Assembly: GCF_014495685.1 (NCBI RefSeq)
Contig: NZ_JACTVI010000001.1
Span: 190,023 to 254,022, forward strand
DNA length: 64,000 nt
DNA from: Streptomyces sp. TRM68367
GTDB lineage: Bacteria; Actinomycetota; Actinomycetes; Streptomycetales; Streptomycetaceae
Direction: 5' to 3'
Part shown: in pieces, positions 33,010 to 42,433 of the stretch
Position numbering within the stretch: the stretch's first letter is position 1
Layout: each line of letters opens with the position of its first letter
Notes under the pieces: generated by a model
The model's input: the letters and a program-made list of their open reading frames with translations, nothing else
What the model was told of the DNA's origin: nothing
Database searches by the model: none
Translations under genes and position numbers: made by a program

Positions 33010-34050
33010 GTGTCCCACAGCACGGTGCCTCGGACGACGAACGAGGCAAAGACCCCCGCGAGGACTCCGGCGGCGTCCGGCGGCGCCGGCGGACGCCGGG
33101 CCCGCAGCGAGAAGAACTCGGGCAAGCTGAGCCTGAAGCTCAGATTCAGGCGTGACCGCACGCTGATCCTCATGACACTGCCGGCGGTCCTGCTGATCCT
33201 CGTCTTCAACTACATACCGATCCTCGGCAATGTGGTGGCCTTCCAGGACTACGACCCGTACGCCGGCGACAACGGCTTCGTCGCCATCTTCAACAGCCCC
33301 TGGATCGGCTTCGAGCAGTTCGAGCGGATCTTCGCCGACTCGGCCTTCTGGCACGCCGTGCAGAACACCCTGGTGCTGTTCTTCCTGCAGCTGGTGCTGT
33401 ACTTCCCGATCCCCATCCTGCTCGCGCTGCTCATCAACAGTGTGATCAGGCCCCGGGTGCGGGCGGTCGCCCAGGCGGTCATGTACCTGCCGCACTTCTT
33501 CTCCTGGGTCCTCGTCGTCACCGTCTTCATGCAGATCTTCGGCGGCGCCGGGATCATCGCACAGACCCTGCGCCAGCACGGCTACGAGGGCTTCGACGTG
33601 ATGACCGACCCGGAGGTCTTCAAGTACCTGGTCACGGCCCAGACCGTCTGGAAGGACGCGGGCTGGGGCATCATCGTCTTCCTCGCCGCGCTCTCCTCGG
33701 TCTCCGGCGACCTGTACGAGGCCGCCGCCATGGACGGCGCCGGACGCTGGCGGCGCATGTGGCACATCACGCTGCCCGCCCTGCGACCGGTGATCGCCCT
33801 CCTGCTCGTGCTGCGCGTCGGCGACGCCCTCACCGTCGGCTTCGAGCAACTGCTCCTCCAACGACAAGCCGTGGGGGTCGATGCCTCGGAGGTCCTCGAC
33901 ACCTACGTGTGGTGGAACGGCATCCGCAACCAGGACTTCAGTTATGCCGCAGCCGCCGGGCTCATCAAGGGCGTGGTCGGGCTGGCGCTCGTACTGATCG
34001 CCAACAAGGTGGCCCATCTCATGGGCGAGCAGGGGGTGTACAAGAAGTGA
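33010..34050 (+). CDS. Sugar ABC transporter permease (LplB-type)
   Basis: 346 residues. A Ser/Arg-rich cytoplasmic tail of about 45 residues precedes six membrane helices (first: LILMTLPAVLLILVFNYIPI). The EAA motif is EAAAMDGAGRWRRMWHITLP, the coupling loop to the ATPase. No ATP-binding gene is present in the operon; Streptomyces sugar importers of this kind commonly share one distant multi-sugar ATPase (MsiK), which I infer here. It overlaps the next gene by four bases (GTGA). Confidence 0.9.
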   Translation: MSHSTVPRTTNEAKTPARTPAASGGAGGRRARSEKNSGKLSLKLRFRRDRTLILMTLPAVLLILVFNYIPILGNVVAFQDYDPYAGDNGFVAIFNSPWIGFEQFERIFADSAFWHAVQNTLVLFFLQLVLYFPIPILLALLINSVIRPRVRAVAQAVMYLPHFFSWVLVVTVFMQIFGGAGIIAQTLRQHGYEGFDVMTDPEVFKYLVTAQTVWKDAGWGIIVFLAALSSVSGDLYEAAAMDGAGRWRRMWHITLPALRPVIALLLVLRVGDALTVGFEQLLLQRQAVGVDASEVLDTYVWWNGIRNQDFSYAAAAGLIKGVVGLALVLIANKVAHLMGEQGVYKK

Positions 34051-35000
34051 CCGCCGTCCTCGACACTCCACCCGACGACACCCAGCGCGTCAGGAAACCG
34101 AGCCGCTGGGCGGCCCCGCCCCGCCCTGTCTGGGAGGAGCCGCCCAACAAGGCCGGACTGGCCGGCAAGGGAATCGCCCTGACCCTGGCCTGCCTGGCCA
34201 TCCTTTTCCCGCTGTGGATCGTCATCGTCACCAGCCTCCAGTCGAAGAAGACCATCGACGAGGCCGGCGGCCTGGTGGTGATCCCCAAGGGCATCACCTT
34301 CGTGGCGTACCAGGAGCTTCTCAGCGGCGGCCAGGTCCAGAAGGCCACCCTGGTGAGCATCGGCGTGACCGTGGTCGGCACGCTGTTCAGCATGACGGTG
34401 TCGGTCCTGTGCGCGTACGGCCTGTCGCGCAGCGGCTCGCTCGGCCACCGCGGGATCCTGATGACGCTGCTGGCGACGATGTTCTTCGGGGCCGGCCTCA
34501 TCCCCACCTACCTGCTGGTGCAGGCCCTCGGCCTGACGGACACCTATCTGGCGCTGATCCTGCCCAGCGCCGTGAGCGTCTTCAACATCCTGGTGCTGCG
34601 CGCGTTCTTCATGAACATCTCCCAGGAGCTGATCGACAGTGCCCGCATCGACGGGGCCGGCGACTGGCGGATCCTGTGGAAGATCGTTCTGCCGCTCTCC
34701 CGCGCGGTCCTCGCCGTGATCGGCCTCTTCTACGCCGTGGGCTACTGGAGCGCCTGGTTCAACGCGTCGATCTACCTGAGCGACCAGGACATGATGCCGC
34801 TGCAGAACGTTATGATCCAGCTGGTGCAGATGCAGCAGCGTCCGGTGGGCCTTCAGACGCAGATCAACACCGGCCAGCTCTCGCCGCTCGCGATCCAGAT
34901 GGCGGTGATGGTGATGGCGTTGCTGCCGGTGGCTGTGCTGTCACCGTTTGTCCAGAAACATTTCAAGAAGGGCATGCTGACGGGGGCCGTCAAGGGCTGA
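34047..35000 (+). CDS. Sugar ABC transporter permease (YtcP/LplC-type)
   Basis: 317 residues with six predicted helices and the coupling loop DSARIDGAGDWRILWKIVLPLS. The C-terminal region QLSPLAIQMAVMVMALLPV and the tail KHFKKGMLTGAVKG are typical of YtcP-type permeases. It forms the channel with the preceding permease. GTG 34047 overlaps the previous stop. After its stop comes a repeat-type hairpin and then GH74. Confidence 0.9.
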   Translation: MTAVLDTPPDDTQRVRKPSRWAAPPRPVWEEPPNKAGLAGKGIALTLACLAILFPLWIVIVTSLQSKKTIDEAGGLVVIPKGITFVAYQELLSGGQVQKATLVSIGVTVVGTLFSMTVSVLCAYGLSRSGSLGHRGILMTLLATMFFGAGLIPTYLLVQALGLTDTYLALILPSAVSVFNILVLRAFFMNISQELIDSARIDGAGDWRILWKIVLPLSRAVLAVIGLFYAVGYWSAWFNASIYLSDQDMMPLQNVMIQLVQMQQRPVGLQTQINTGQLSPLAIQMAVMVMALLPVAVLSPFVQKHFKKGMLTGAVKG

Positions 35001-35049
35001 CGGTTCGCGCCGTTGGGCTGACTGTCGTATGCCGTTTGCGGCTTAGTTG

Positions 35050-35090
35050 TGGCTGGGGCGCGCAGTTCCCCGCGCCCCTAGGTAAGTCTC
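35050..35090. repeat. Dispersed intergenic palindrome (hairpin)
   Basis: GGGGCGCG-CAGTTCC-CCGCGCCCC type hairpin followed by TAGG. The same family of sequence (a GGGGCGCGGGGAACTGCGCG-like core) recurs at about 54466-54500 and 55515-55600. Between the permease and GH74 it could attenuate transcription in the operon. Confidence 0.6.
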
Positions 35091-35121
35091 CCTCCCCCTT
35101 GCTTTGAAGACGAGGTATGTC

Positions 35122-37335
35122 ATGCGTACGTCCCGACCCAGCAGACGCGCCGTACTCGCCGGATCCGCGGTCGCCGCCGCGCTCACCGCTGTTCCGTCCC
35201 TCCAGGGGGCCGTGCAGGCCGCAGCGCCGTCCACCGCCGCCCCCGCCTACCGCTGGCGCAACGCCGTCATGGGCGGTACCGGATTCGTCACCGGCGTCCT
35301 CTTCCACCCCTCCGTCCGCGGCCTCGCCTACGCCCGCACCGACATCGGCGGCGCCTACCGCTGGGACGACCGCACCGACCGCTGGATCCCGCTGACCGAC
35401 CACATCGGCTGGGACGACTGGAACCTGCTCGGTGTGGAGGCCATGGCCGTCGACCCGGCCCACCCGAACCGGCTGTACCTCGCCCTCGGTACGTACGCGC
35501 AGTCCTGGGCCGGCAATGGGGCCGTGCTGCGGTCCGAGGACCGCGGCGCGACCTGGAAGCGCACCGACCTCAGCGTGAAGCTCGGGGCCAACGAGGACGG
35601 GCGTGGCTGCGGTGAGCGGCTGCTCGTCGACCCGCGGGACAGTGACACGCTGTGGCTGGGCACCCGGCACGACGGGCTGCTCAAGTCGACCGACCGGGGC
35701 GCCACCTGGAAGGCCGCGAGCTTCCCGGCCGCCCCCAGCGCCACCGGCCAGGGCATCACCCTCCTCGTCGCCGCGGGCCGTACCGTCTACGCCGGCTGGG
35801 GCGACTCCGACGGCACCTCCGCGAACCTCTACAGAACCGCCGACGGCACCACCTGGAAGGCCGTCCCCGGACAGCCCGCCGGCACCGCCGCCAAGGTCCC
35901 GGTCCGGGCCGCGTACGACCGGCACACGTGCGAGCTGTACGTGACGTACGCCAACGCCCCGGGCCCCAACGGCCAGTCCGACGGCAGTGTGCACAAGCTG
36001 CGTACGACCACCGGGAAGTGGACCGAGGTCACGCCCGTGAAGCCCGGCGGGGCCACGAGCGACGGCGGGACCGACTCCTTCGGCTACGGCGGTTGCGCCG
36101 TGGACGCCCGTCGCCCCGGGACCGTCGTCGTCTCCACCAACAACCGCTGGTCGCTGATCGACACCCTGTACCGGACCACCGACGGCGGCCGCACCTGGAA
36201 GTCCCTGAAGGACAAGGCCGTCCTCGACGTCTCCGAGACGCCCTTCCTCACGTTCGGCGCCGACCAGCCCAAGTTCGGCTGGTGGATCCAGGCCGTCGGC
36301 CTCGACCCGTTCGACTCCGAGCACATCGTCTACGGCACCGGCGCGACCCTCTACGGCACCCGTGACCTCAAGCACTGGTCCCCCGAGATCCGCGGTCTGG
36401 AGGAGGCGTCGATTCGCCAGTTGCTCTCCCCTCCGGCCGGAGAGGCCCACCTGATCAGCGGGTCCGGGGACGTCGGCGTGATGTACCACGAGCGGCTCAC
36501 GGCGTCCCCCTCGCGCGGCATGGCGTCGAACCCGGTGTTCGGCACGGCGACAGGGCTCGCACTGGCCGCGGCCAAGCCGTCGTACGTCGTCCGGGCCGGC
36601 TGGGGCGACAACGGCAACGGCGCCTACTCGAACGACGGCGGAAAGACCTGGGCGCCCTTCAAGGCGCAACCCGCCATCGCCAAGGACGCGCCGGGGCCGA
36701 TCGCCACCAACGCCGACGGCAGCGTGCTGCTGTGGTCCTTCGTGCACTGGGACGGCACCAGGTACCCGGCCCACCGCTCGGCGGACAACGGCGCCACCTG
36801 GACCGAGGTCACCTCCTACCCGAAGGGCGCCGCCCCGGTGGCGGACCCGGTCGATCCGACCCGCTTCTACGCCTTCGACACCACCACCGGCACCCTGTTC
36901 GCCAGCACCGACAGCGGCCGGACCTTCACCGCGCGGGCCACCGGCCTGAACTCGGGCGACACCCAGTTCCAGCTGGCCGCGGCGCCGGGCCGCTCCGGGG
37001 ACCTGTGGCTGAGCCTGAAGTGGAACGGGCTGTACCGCTCCACTGACGGCGGCGCGACCTTCACCAAGGTCGGCAGCTGCTGGGCGTCGTACACGCTCGG
37101 CTTCGGCAAGGCCGCCGAGGGCGCCTCCTACCCGGCGGTCTACATGGTCGGCTCCACCGAGAGCATCACCGCCGTCTACCGTTCCGACGACGAGGCGAAG
37201 ACCTGGACCCGGGTCAATGACGACCAGCACCAGTGGGGCTGGATCGGCGCGGCCATCGCCGGTGACCCGCGCGTCTACGGCCGGGTCTACCTCGCCACCA
37301 ACGGGCGCGGAGTGCAGTACGGGGAGCCCGCCTGA
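35122..37335 (+). CDS. Secreted GH74 endo-xyloglucanase
   Basis: 737 residues. A Tat signal (SRRAVLAGSAVAAALTAV) with cleavage near AQAA-type residues 30-36 exports it. The rest is two seven-bladed beta-propellers with many Asp-box-like repeats (S/T-x-D-x-G-x-T-W: SEDRGATWK, STDRGATWK, TTDGGRTWK, STDSGRTF). The two catalytic aspartates of GH74 are D74 in ARTDIGGAYRWD and D450 in ISGSGDVGV. GH74 enzymes cut the xylose-substituted glucan backbone of xyloglucan. No carbohydrate-binding module is attached. ATG 35122 has GAGG upstream. Its stop overlaps the GH42 start (TGATG). Confidence 0.9.
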   Translation: MRTSRPSRRAVLAGSAVAAALTAVPSLQGAVQAAAPSTAAPAYRWRNAVMGGTGFVTGVLFHPSVRGLAYARTDIGGAYRWDDRTDRWIPLTDHIGWDDWNLLGVEAMAVDPAHPNRLYLALGTYAQSWAGNGAVLRSEDRGATWKRTDLSVKLGANEDGRGCGERLLVDPRDSDTLWLGTRHDGLLKSTDRGATWKAASFPAAPSATGQGITLLVAAGRTVYAGWGDSDGTSANLYRTADGTTWKAVPGQPAGTAAKVPVRAAYDRHTCELYVTYANAPGPNGQSDGSVHKLRTTTGKWTEVTPVKPGGATSDGGTDSFGYGGCAVDARRPGTVVVSTNNRWSLIDTLYRTTDGGRTWKSLKDKAVLDVSETPFLTFGADQPKFGWWIQAVGLDPFDSEHIVYGTGATLYGTRDLKHWSPEIRGLEEASIRQLLSPPAGEAHLISGSGDVGVMYHERLTASPSRGMASNPVFGTATGLALAAAKPSYVVRAGWGDNGNGAYSNDGGKTWAPFKAQPAIAKDAPGPIATNADGSVLLWSFVHWDGTRYPAHRSADNGATWTEVTSYPKGAAPVADPVDPTRFYAFDTTTGTLFASTDSGRTFTARATGLNSGDTQFQLAAAPGRSGDLWLSLKWNGLYRSTDGGATFTKVGSCWASYTLGFGKAAEGASYPAVYMVGSTESITAVYRSDDEAKTWTRVNDDQHQWGWIGAAIAGDPRVYGRVYLATNGRGVQYGEPA

Positions 37336-39314
37336 TGCCCGTCCTGAGCGACGCCACCCGCGGCCGCATCCTCTTCGGCGGCGACTACAACCCGGAGCAG
37401 TGGCCGGAGGAGACCTGGCACGAGGACGTCCGGCTGATGAAGGACGCAGGGGTCAACTCCGTCACCCTCGGCGTCTTCTCCTGGTCGAAGCTCGAACCTG
37501 AGCCGGGCGCACGGGAGTTCGGCTGGCTGGACACGCTGATGGACCTGATGCACGCGGGCGGCATCGGCGTCGTCCTCGCCACCCCCACCGCCTCGCCCCC
37601 GCCCTGGATGGGCCGCCTCCACCCGGACACCCTGCCCCGCACCGAGGACGGCCGCACCGAGTGGTGGGGCGGGCGCCAGCACTTCTCGCACTCCAGCGCC
37701 ACCTACCGCCGCCACGCCGCCGCCATCACCGCGGACCTGGCCGCCCGCTACGGCGGCCACCCGGCCCTGACGATGTGGCACATCAACAACGAGTACTGCA
37801 CCTTCGACTACGGCGACGAGGCCGCGGCCGCCTTCCGCCGCTGGCTGCGGCAGAGGTACGGCACGCTCGACACCCTCAACACCGCCTGGGGCACCGCCTT
37901 CTGGAGCCAGGGCTACGACACCTGGGACGGCATCCTGCCGCCCCGCCTGCCGCACTACATGCGCAACCCCACCCAGGTCCTGGACTTCCGGCGCTTCACC
38001 TCCGACATGCTCCTGGAGTGTTACGTCGCCGAGCGTGACATCGTGCGTCGCCACACCCCGCACCTTCCGGTCACCAGCAACTTCATGCCCCTGTGGATCG
38101 GCCAGGACGCCTGGCGCTGGACCGAGGAGGAGGACGTCGTCTCCGTCGACCTCTATCCCGACCCGCGCGACCCGCTGGGTGCCCAGCAAGGCGCACTTGT
38201 CCAGGACATGACCCGCTCCCAGGCCCGCGGCCCCTGGATGCTGATGGAGCAGGCGGCCGGACCGGTCAACTGGCGGGGCGTCAACCACCCCAAGCCGCAC
38301 GGTCTGAACCGGCTGTGGTCCCTCCAGGCCGTGGCCCGGGGCGCGGACGCCGTCTGCTACTTCCAGTGGCGGCAGTCCCGGCAGGGCGCCGAGAAGTTCC
38401 ACTCCGGGATGGTCAGCCACGCGGGCGAGCAGGGGCGTACGTACCAGGAGGTCAGGCAACTCGGCGCGGACCTGGCCCGGCTGAGCCCGCATGTGACGGG
38501 GCAGCACAGCGGTGCCGACGTCGCCGTCCTGCACGACTGGCACGCCTGGTGGGCCGGCGCCCAGGACGGCCGCCTCTCCACCGAGGTCGACTACGCCGAC
38601 GTACTGAAAACCTGGCACCGCGCACTCTGGCAGGCCCACCTCACCACCGACTTCGCCCACCCCGAGCACGACCTGACCGCGTACAAACTGGTCGTCGTCC
38701 CCCAGCTGTACGCGCTCACCGGCACGGCGATAGACAACCTCCTCGCCTATGTACGCCAGGGCGGCACCCTCGTCAGCGGCTTCCTCACCGGCGTCGCCGA
38801 CGAGGACGACCGGGTACGGCCCGGTGGCATGGACGCCCGACTGCGCGAGCTGTTCGGAATCCGCACGCTGCACGAGTGGTGGCCGCTGGACGCGGGGGAG
38901 ACCGTCGAGTGCGACGGCCCTCAAGGTGCCTTCCGCGGCACCCTGTGGTCGGAGGAGCTGGAGGCCGACGGCACCGCCACCGAGACCGTCCCCTACAAGG
39001 GCGGCGAACTCGACGGGCTGCCCGCCGTGCTGCGCCGGGACCGCGCCTGGTACCTCTCCACGCTCCCCGAGCCGGAGGCACTGCGCGACCTGCTCGCCAC
39101 TATCGCCGCCGACGCCGGTGTCCGCCCGGTGCTCGACGGCCTCCCCGGCCAGGTCGAGGCCGTACGCCGCGGTGACCTGCTGTTCCTGCTGAACCACGGG
39201 CGCGAGCCGGTCACCGTCGACGTGCCCGGCACCCACCGCGACCTGCTCACGGAGGCCACCGTCACCGACCGCGTCACCCTCGGCCGCTACGGCGTGGCGG
39301 TGCTCCGGCCATGA
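37335..39314 (+). CDS. GH42 beta-galactosidase, intracellular
   Basis: 659 residues, standard for GH42. Starts LFGGDYNPEQWPEE, a family hallmark. Acid/base E153 in MWHINNEYC and nucleophile E305 in WMLMEQAAGPVNW. The trimerisation domain follows (about 390-590), then a short beta-sandwich. There is no signal peptide, so it acts on imported sugars, most likely removing beta-galactose from xyloglucan side chains. It overlaps GH74 by one base and GH95 by four, so the three are translationally coupled. Confidence 0.92.
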   Translation: MPVLSDATRGRILFGGDYNPEQWPEETWHEDVRLMKDAGVNSVTLGVFSWSKLEPEPGAREFGWLDTLMDLMHAGGIGVVLATPTASPPPWMGRLHPDTLPRTEDGRTEWWGGRQHFSHSSATYRRHAAAITADLAARYGGHPALTMWHINNEYCTFDYGDEAAAAFRRWLRQRYGTLDTLNTAWGTAFWSQGYDTWDGILPPRLPHYMRNPTQVLDFRRFTSDMLLECYVAERDIVRRHTPHLPVTSNFMPLWIGQDAWRWTEEEDVVSVDLYPDPRDPLGAQQGALVQDMTRSQARGPWMLMEQAAGPVNWRGVNHPKPHGLNRLWSLQAVARGADAVCYFQWRQSRQGAEKFHSGMVSHAGEQGRTYQEVRQLGADLARLSPHVTGQHSGADVAVLHDWHAWWAGAQDGRLSTEVDYADVLKTWHRALWQAHLTTDFAHPEHDLTAYKLVVVPQLYALTGTAIDNLLAYVRQGGTLVSGFLTGVADEDDRVRPGGMDARLRELFGIRTLHEWWPLDAGETVECDGPQGAFRGTLWSEELEADGTATETVPYKGGELDGLPAVLRRDRAWYLSTLPEPEALRDLLATIAADAGVRPVLDGLPGQVEAVRRGDLLFLLNHGREPVTVDVPGTHRDLLTEATVTDRVTLGRYGVAVLRP

Positions 39315-41629
39315 CCAGCGCACCCGTCCACGGCACCTGGGAGCCGCAGCCGGCCGCCCGCTGGGAGGACGCCTTCCTGAGCGGCAACGGCCACCACGGC
39401 ACCCTTGTGTTCGGTGATCCGAACACCGACCGGGTCATCGTCACGCATCACACCCTCGTACGACCGAACGGCGACCCCGGACACCGGCAGCCGCCCCGGC
39501 TCGCCGCGGAACTCCCGGCGCTTCAGGACCGCTTGCTGGCAGGCGAGGCGACCGCCGCCGAGGGCTTCACCGACGGCCGCCCGCTCCAGTGGGCGCAGCC
39601 CTTCCACCCCGCCTTCCAGATCCGGCTGCACCACCCGGCGGCCCAGGTGGCGCACCACTACCGCCGCTCCGTCGACTTCACCAGCGGCGTCGTGACGGCC
39701 GAGTGCGCCGGCTGGAGCAGCCGCGTCTTCGTCTCCCGCGCCGACGACGTCATCGTCCAGCAGGTCACCGCCCCCGGCCCGGCCCTGGACATCGCCCTGG
39801 ACCACCGCCTCCCCGGCGCCCCCGCCGGCCTTGGCGTCGGCCAGGGCGCCGTCCTCACCCCCGAGGGCGCCCTGCTCAGCCTGCGCGCCCGCTACCCCGA
39901 CAGCGACCTCGGCTACACCGGCGTCACCCTGGTCGCCGTCACCGGCGGCACGACGACGCTCGAACCGCCGGGCGCGCACATCGAGGGCGCCGAGTCCGTG
40001 CTGCTCCTGACCCGGGTACGCCGGCACACCGGGGAACTGGACGTGGCCGCGGCGGGCCGGGCCCTGCGCGACCTGGTCACTGAGCAGCCGTCGTACGACG
40101 ACCTCCTCGACCGCCACCTCGCCCCGCACCGCACCGCCTACGCCCGCGTCACCCTCGACCTCGCCGCCGACCCGGCCGAACGCGCCCTGCCCGGCTCCGA
40201 GCTGCTCAAGCGCACCCGCAGCGCAGCCCTCCTGGAGCGGCTCTTCGCGGCCGGCCGCTACCACCTGCTGTCCTCGGCGGGCCTCAACCCGCCGCGGCTC
40301 ACCGGCCTGTGGACCGGAGACTGGAACACGGCCTGGTCCGGCGCGTTCGTCAACGACGCCAACCTCAACCTCCAGACCGCCTGCGCCGCCTCCGCCGCCC
40401 TCCCCGAGGTCACCGAGTCCCTGGCCGCCCTGATCAACCGTCAGCTGCCGGACTGGCGGGACAACGCCCGCGCCGTCTTCGGCACCCGGGGCGTCGTCGC
40501 GCCCGCGGGCACCGACGGCGAGTCGGGACACGCGTACCACTTCAGCCGCGAATACCCGATGCACCTGTGGACCGCGGGCGCCGACTGGCTGCTCAAACCG
40601 CTCGTCGACCACGACGAGATGCGCGGCGAACGCGACCCGCGCACCGCCGCCGCCCTCGCCGAAGTAGCCCTGTTCTACGAGGACTTCCTCACCCGGACCG
40701 ACGAGAACGGCCACCTCACCGTCGTCCCCTCCTACTCACCGGAGAACCGCCCCGCGAAGGCCAGTTGGGGTACCATCAACGCGGCCATGGACCTCTCCGC
40801 CGCCCGGCACGCCCTGCTGACGGCCGCCGCCTACCATCCGGGACCCGACGGCGACCGCTGGCGCGCCCTCGCCGACCGGCTCCCGCGGCACCGGATCAAC
40901 CGGGACGGCGCGCTCGCCGAATGGGCCTGGCCGGGCCTGGCGGACTCCTACGACCACCGCCACCTCAGCCACCTCTACGGCGTCTGGCCGCTGGACGAGA
41001 TCACTCCCTACGACACCCCCGGCCTGGCCCGGGCCGCCCACCGCGCCCTCCAGCTGCGCGGCGCCGAGAACGACTCCGCGCACGGCCACCTCCACCACGC
41101 CCTCATCGCCGCCCGCCTCCGGGACGGCGAACGCGTCGCCCATGCCCTCGGCCAGGTCCTAGACGGCGACTTCTTCCACGCCTCCCTGATGAGCGCGCAC
41201 TACCCGAGCCGCGACGTCTACAACGCCGACGCCGCCCACACCCTGCCCGCCGTGCTCATCGAGATGCTCGTCCACTCGACGCCCGACCGGCTGGTCCTGC
41301 TGCCCGCCCTCCCGAAGGCGTACCCGAGCGGTGAACTGCGCGGCGTGCGCACCCGGTTCGGGGCCGAAATCGACCTCGGCTGGTCTCCCGACGGCGTGCG
41401 AGCCGTCCTGAGACCAGCCCGCACGCAGCGCATCGAACTCAGGACTTCCAGCGGCGACGCCGAGCCCCTCGATTTCGTCGCCGGAGAAGACCGCGTCCTC
41501 ACCCTGCGGGACGCGGTGACTTCCCGTGATTCCCCTCAAACTCATGGAAGGGACACCGTGACTCCGCCCCTGAGGGGGCTTCCGACCCGGAGGTCGCGGT
41601 CCAGCCCCAACCGATCCCTGGAGGGATGA
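39311..41629 (+). CDS. GH95-like alpha-L-fucosidase, intracellular
   Basis: 772 residues. N-terminal beta-sandwich (AFLSGNGHHGTLVFGDPNTDRVIVTHHTL), then an alpha/alpha toroid with LTGLWTGDWNTAWSGAFVNDANLNLQ, EYPMHLW and HRHLSHLYGVWP, which fit GH95. GH95 enzymes remove alpha-1,2-linked fucose, the terminal sugar of fucosylated xyloglucan side chains; a few act on galactose. No signal peptide. About 40 residues at the C-terminus (from about SRDSPQTHG) are Arg/Ser/Pro rich and unlike the family; the gene may have run into a former leader of the next gene. Confidence 0.82.
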   Translation: MTSAPVHGTWEPQPAARWEDAFLSGNGHHGTLVFGDPNTDRVIVTHHTLVRPNGDPGHRQPPRLAAELPALQDRLLAGEATAAEGFTDGRPLQWAQPFHPAFQIRLHHPAAQVAHHYRRSVDFTSGVVTAECAGWSSRVFVSRADDVIVQQVTAPGPALDIALDHRLPGAPAGLGVGQGAVLTPEGALLSLRARYPDSDLGYTGVTLVAVTGGTTTLEPPGAHIEGAESVLLLTRVRRHTGELDVAAAGRALRDLVTEQPSYDDLLDRHLAPHRTAYARVTLDLAADPAERALPGSELLKRTRSAALLERLFAAGRYHLLSSAGLNPPRLTGLWTGDWNTAWSGAFVNDANLNLQTACAASAALPEVTESLAALINRQLPDWRDNARAVFGTRGVVAPAGTDGESGHAYHFSREYPMHLWTAGADWLLKPLVDHDEMRGERDPRTAAALAEVALFYEDFLTRTDENGHLTVVPSYSPENRPAKASWGTINAAMDLSAARHALLTAAAYHPGPDGDRWRALADRLPRHRINRDGALAEWAWPGLADSYDHRHLSHLYGVWPLDEITPYDTPGLARAAHRALQLRGAENDSAHGHLHHALIAARLRDGERVAHALGQVLDGDFFHASLMSAHYPSRDVYNADAAHTLPAVLIEMLVHSTPDRLVLLPALPKAYPSGELRGVRTRFGAEIDLGWSPDGVRAVLRPARTQRIELRTSSGDAEPLDFVAGEDRVLTLRDAVTSRDSPQTHGRDTVTPPLRGLPTRRSRSSPNRSLEG

Positions 41630-41685
41630 ACGGAACGTATCACAGGCAGGGACCCAATTCCCCCACACATGGAAGGCGCACCCAC

Positions 41686-42402
41686 ATGGCAACACGCACG
41701 CTGAAGAGCAGGATCACCATGGCGATGCTGGCCCCGGCGCTCGCGCTGGGTGCCACCGTCGGCCTCGCCTCCGCCCCCGCCTCCGCCGCCGTCTGGTACT
41801 CCTGCGACCAGTGGGGCAACACCAGCCTGAACGGCTACACGCTCTACAACAACATCTGGGGCTCCGGCGCGGGCCGCCAGTGCATCTGGGCCAACTCCGG
41901 CACCAACTGGGGCGTCAACGCGAACCACCCCAACACCGGCGGCATCAAGTCGTACCCCAACTCCAAGAAGGTGGTCAACAAGTCGATCACCTCGCTCCGC
42001 TCGCTCACCAGCAACTACAACGTCACGGTCCCGTCGTCCGGCGCGTACAACACGTCGTACGACATCTGGGACACGGACTACGACTACGAGATCATGCTCT
42101 GGATGAACTACAACGGCGCCGTCGGCCCGATCGGCAGCTCCCAGGGCTCCGTCACCCTCGGCGGGCACACCTGGAACGTGTACAAGGGCAGCAACGGCCA
42201 CAACGAGGTGTTCTCGTTCCTGCGGACGTCCGACTCCAACTCCGGCTCGGTGGACATGCTGCCGATCCTGAGGTGGATCAAGGACACCAAGCGCTGGATG
42301 GGCAACGAGACCATCGGTGACGTCCAGTTCGGCTACGAGATCACCTCGTCGTCCGGCGGTCTGGACTTCAGGACCAACAACCTGACGGTCAGCAGCAGCT
42401 GA
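41686..42402 (+). CDS. Secreted GH12 endoglucanase/xyloglucanase
   Basis: 238 residues with a Sec signal peptide (RTLKSRITMAMLAPALALGATVG, cleaved near ASA-AVW at 34). Mature protein is the GH12 jelly roll only: nucleophile E135 in YDYEIMLWMN and acid/base E218 in QFGYEIT. There is no binding module. GH12 includes cellulases and xyloglucanases; the operon favours xyloglucan. GGAAGG lies upstream of ATG 41686, 56 bases after the GH95 stop. It is the last gene of the transporter operon. Confidence 0.88.
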   Translation: MATRTLKSRITMAMLAPALALGATVGLASAPASAAVWYSCDQWGNTSLNGYTLYNNIWGSGAGRQCIWANSGTNWGVNANHPNTGGIKSYPNSKKVVNKSITSLRSLTSNYNVTVPSSGAYNTSYDIWDTDYDYEIMLWMNYNGAVGPIGSSQGSVTLGGHTWNVYKGSNGHNEVFSFLRTSDSNSGSVDMLPILRWIKDTKRWMGNETIGDVQFGYEITSSSGGLDFRTNNLTVSSS

Positions 42403-42433
42403 TCCGCAGGTCAGGGCCGGGGCGGCCGTGCCG

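Noticed and set aside
35122..37335. Sialidase
   Set aside because: The Asp-box-like repeats suggest it at first, but the two-propeller length, ARTDIGGAYRWD and SGSGDVG motifs fit GH74, and the sialidase Arg triad is not evident.
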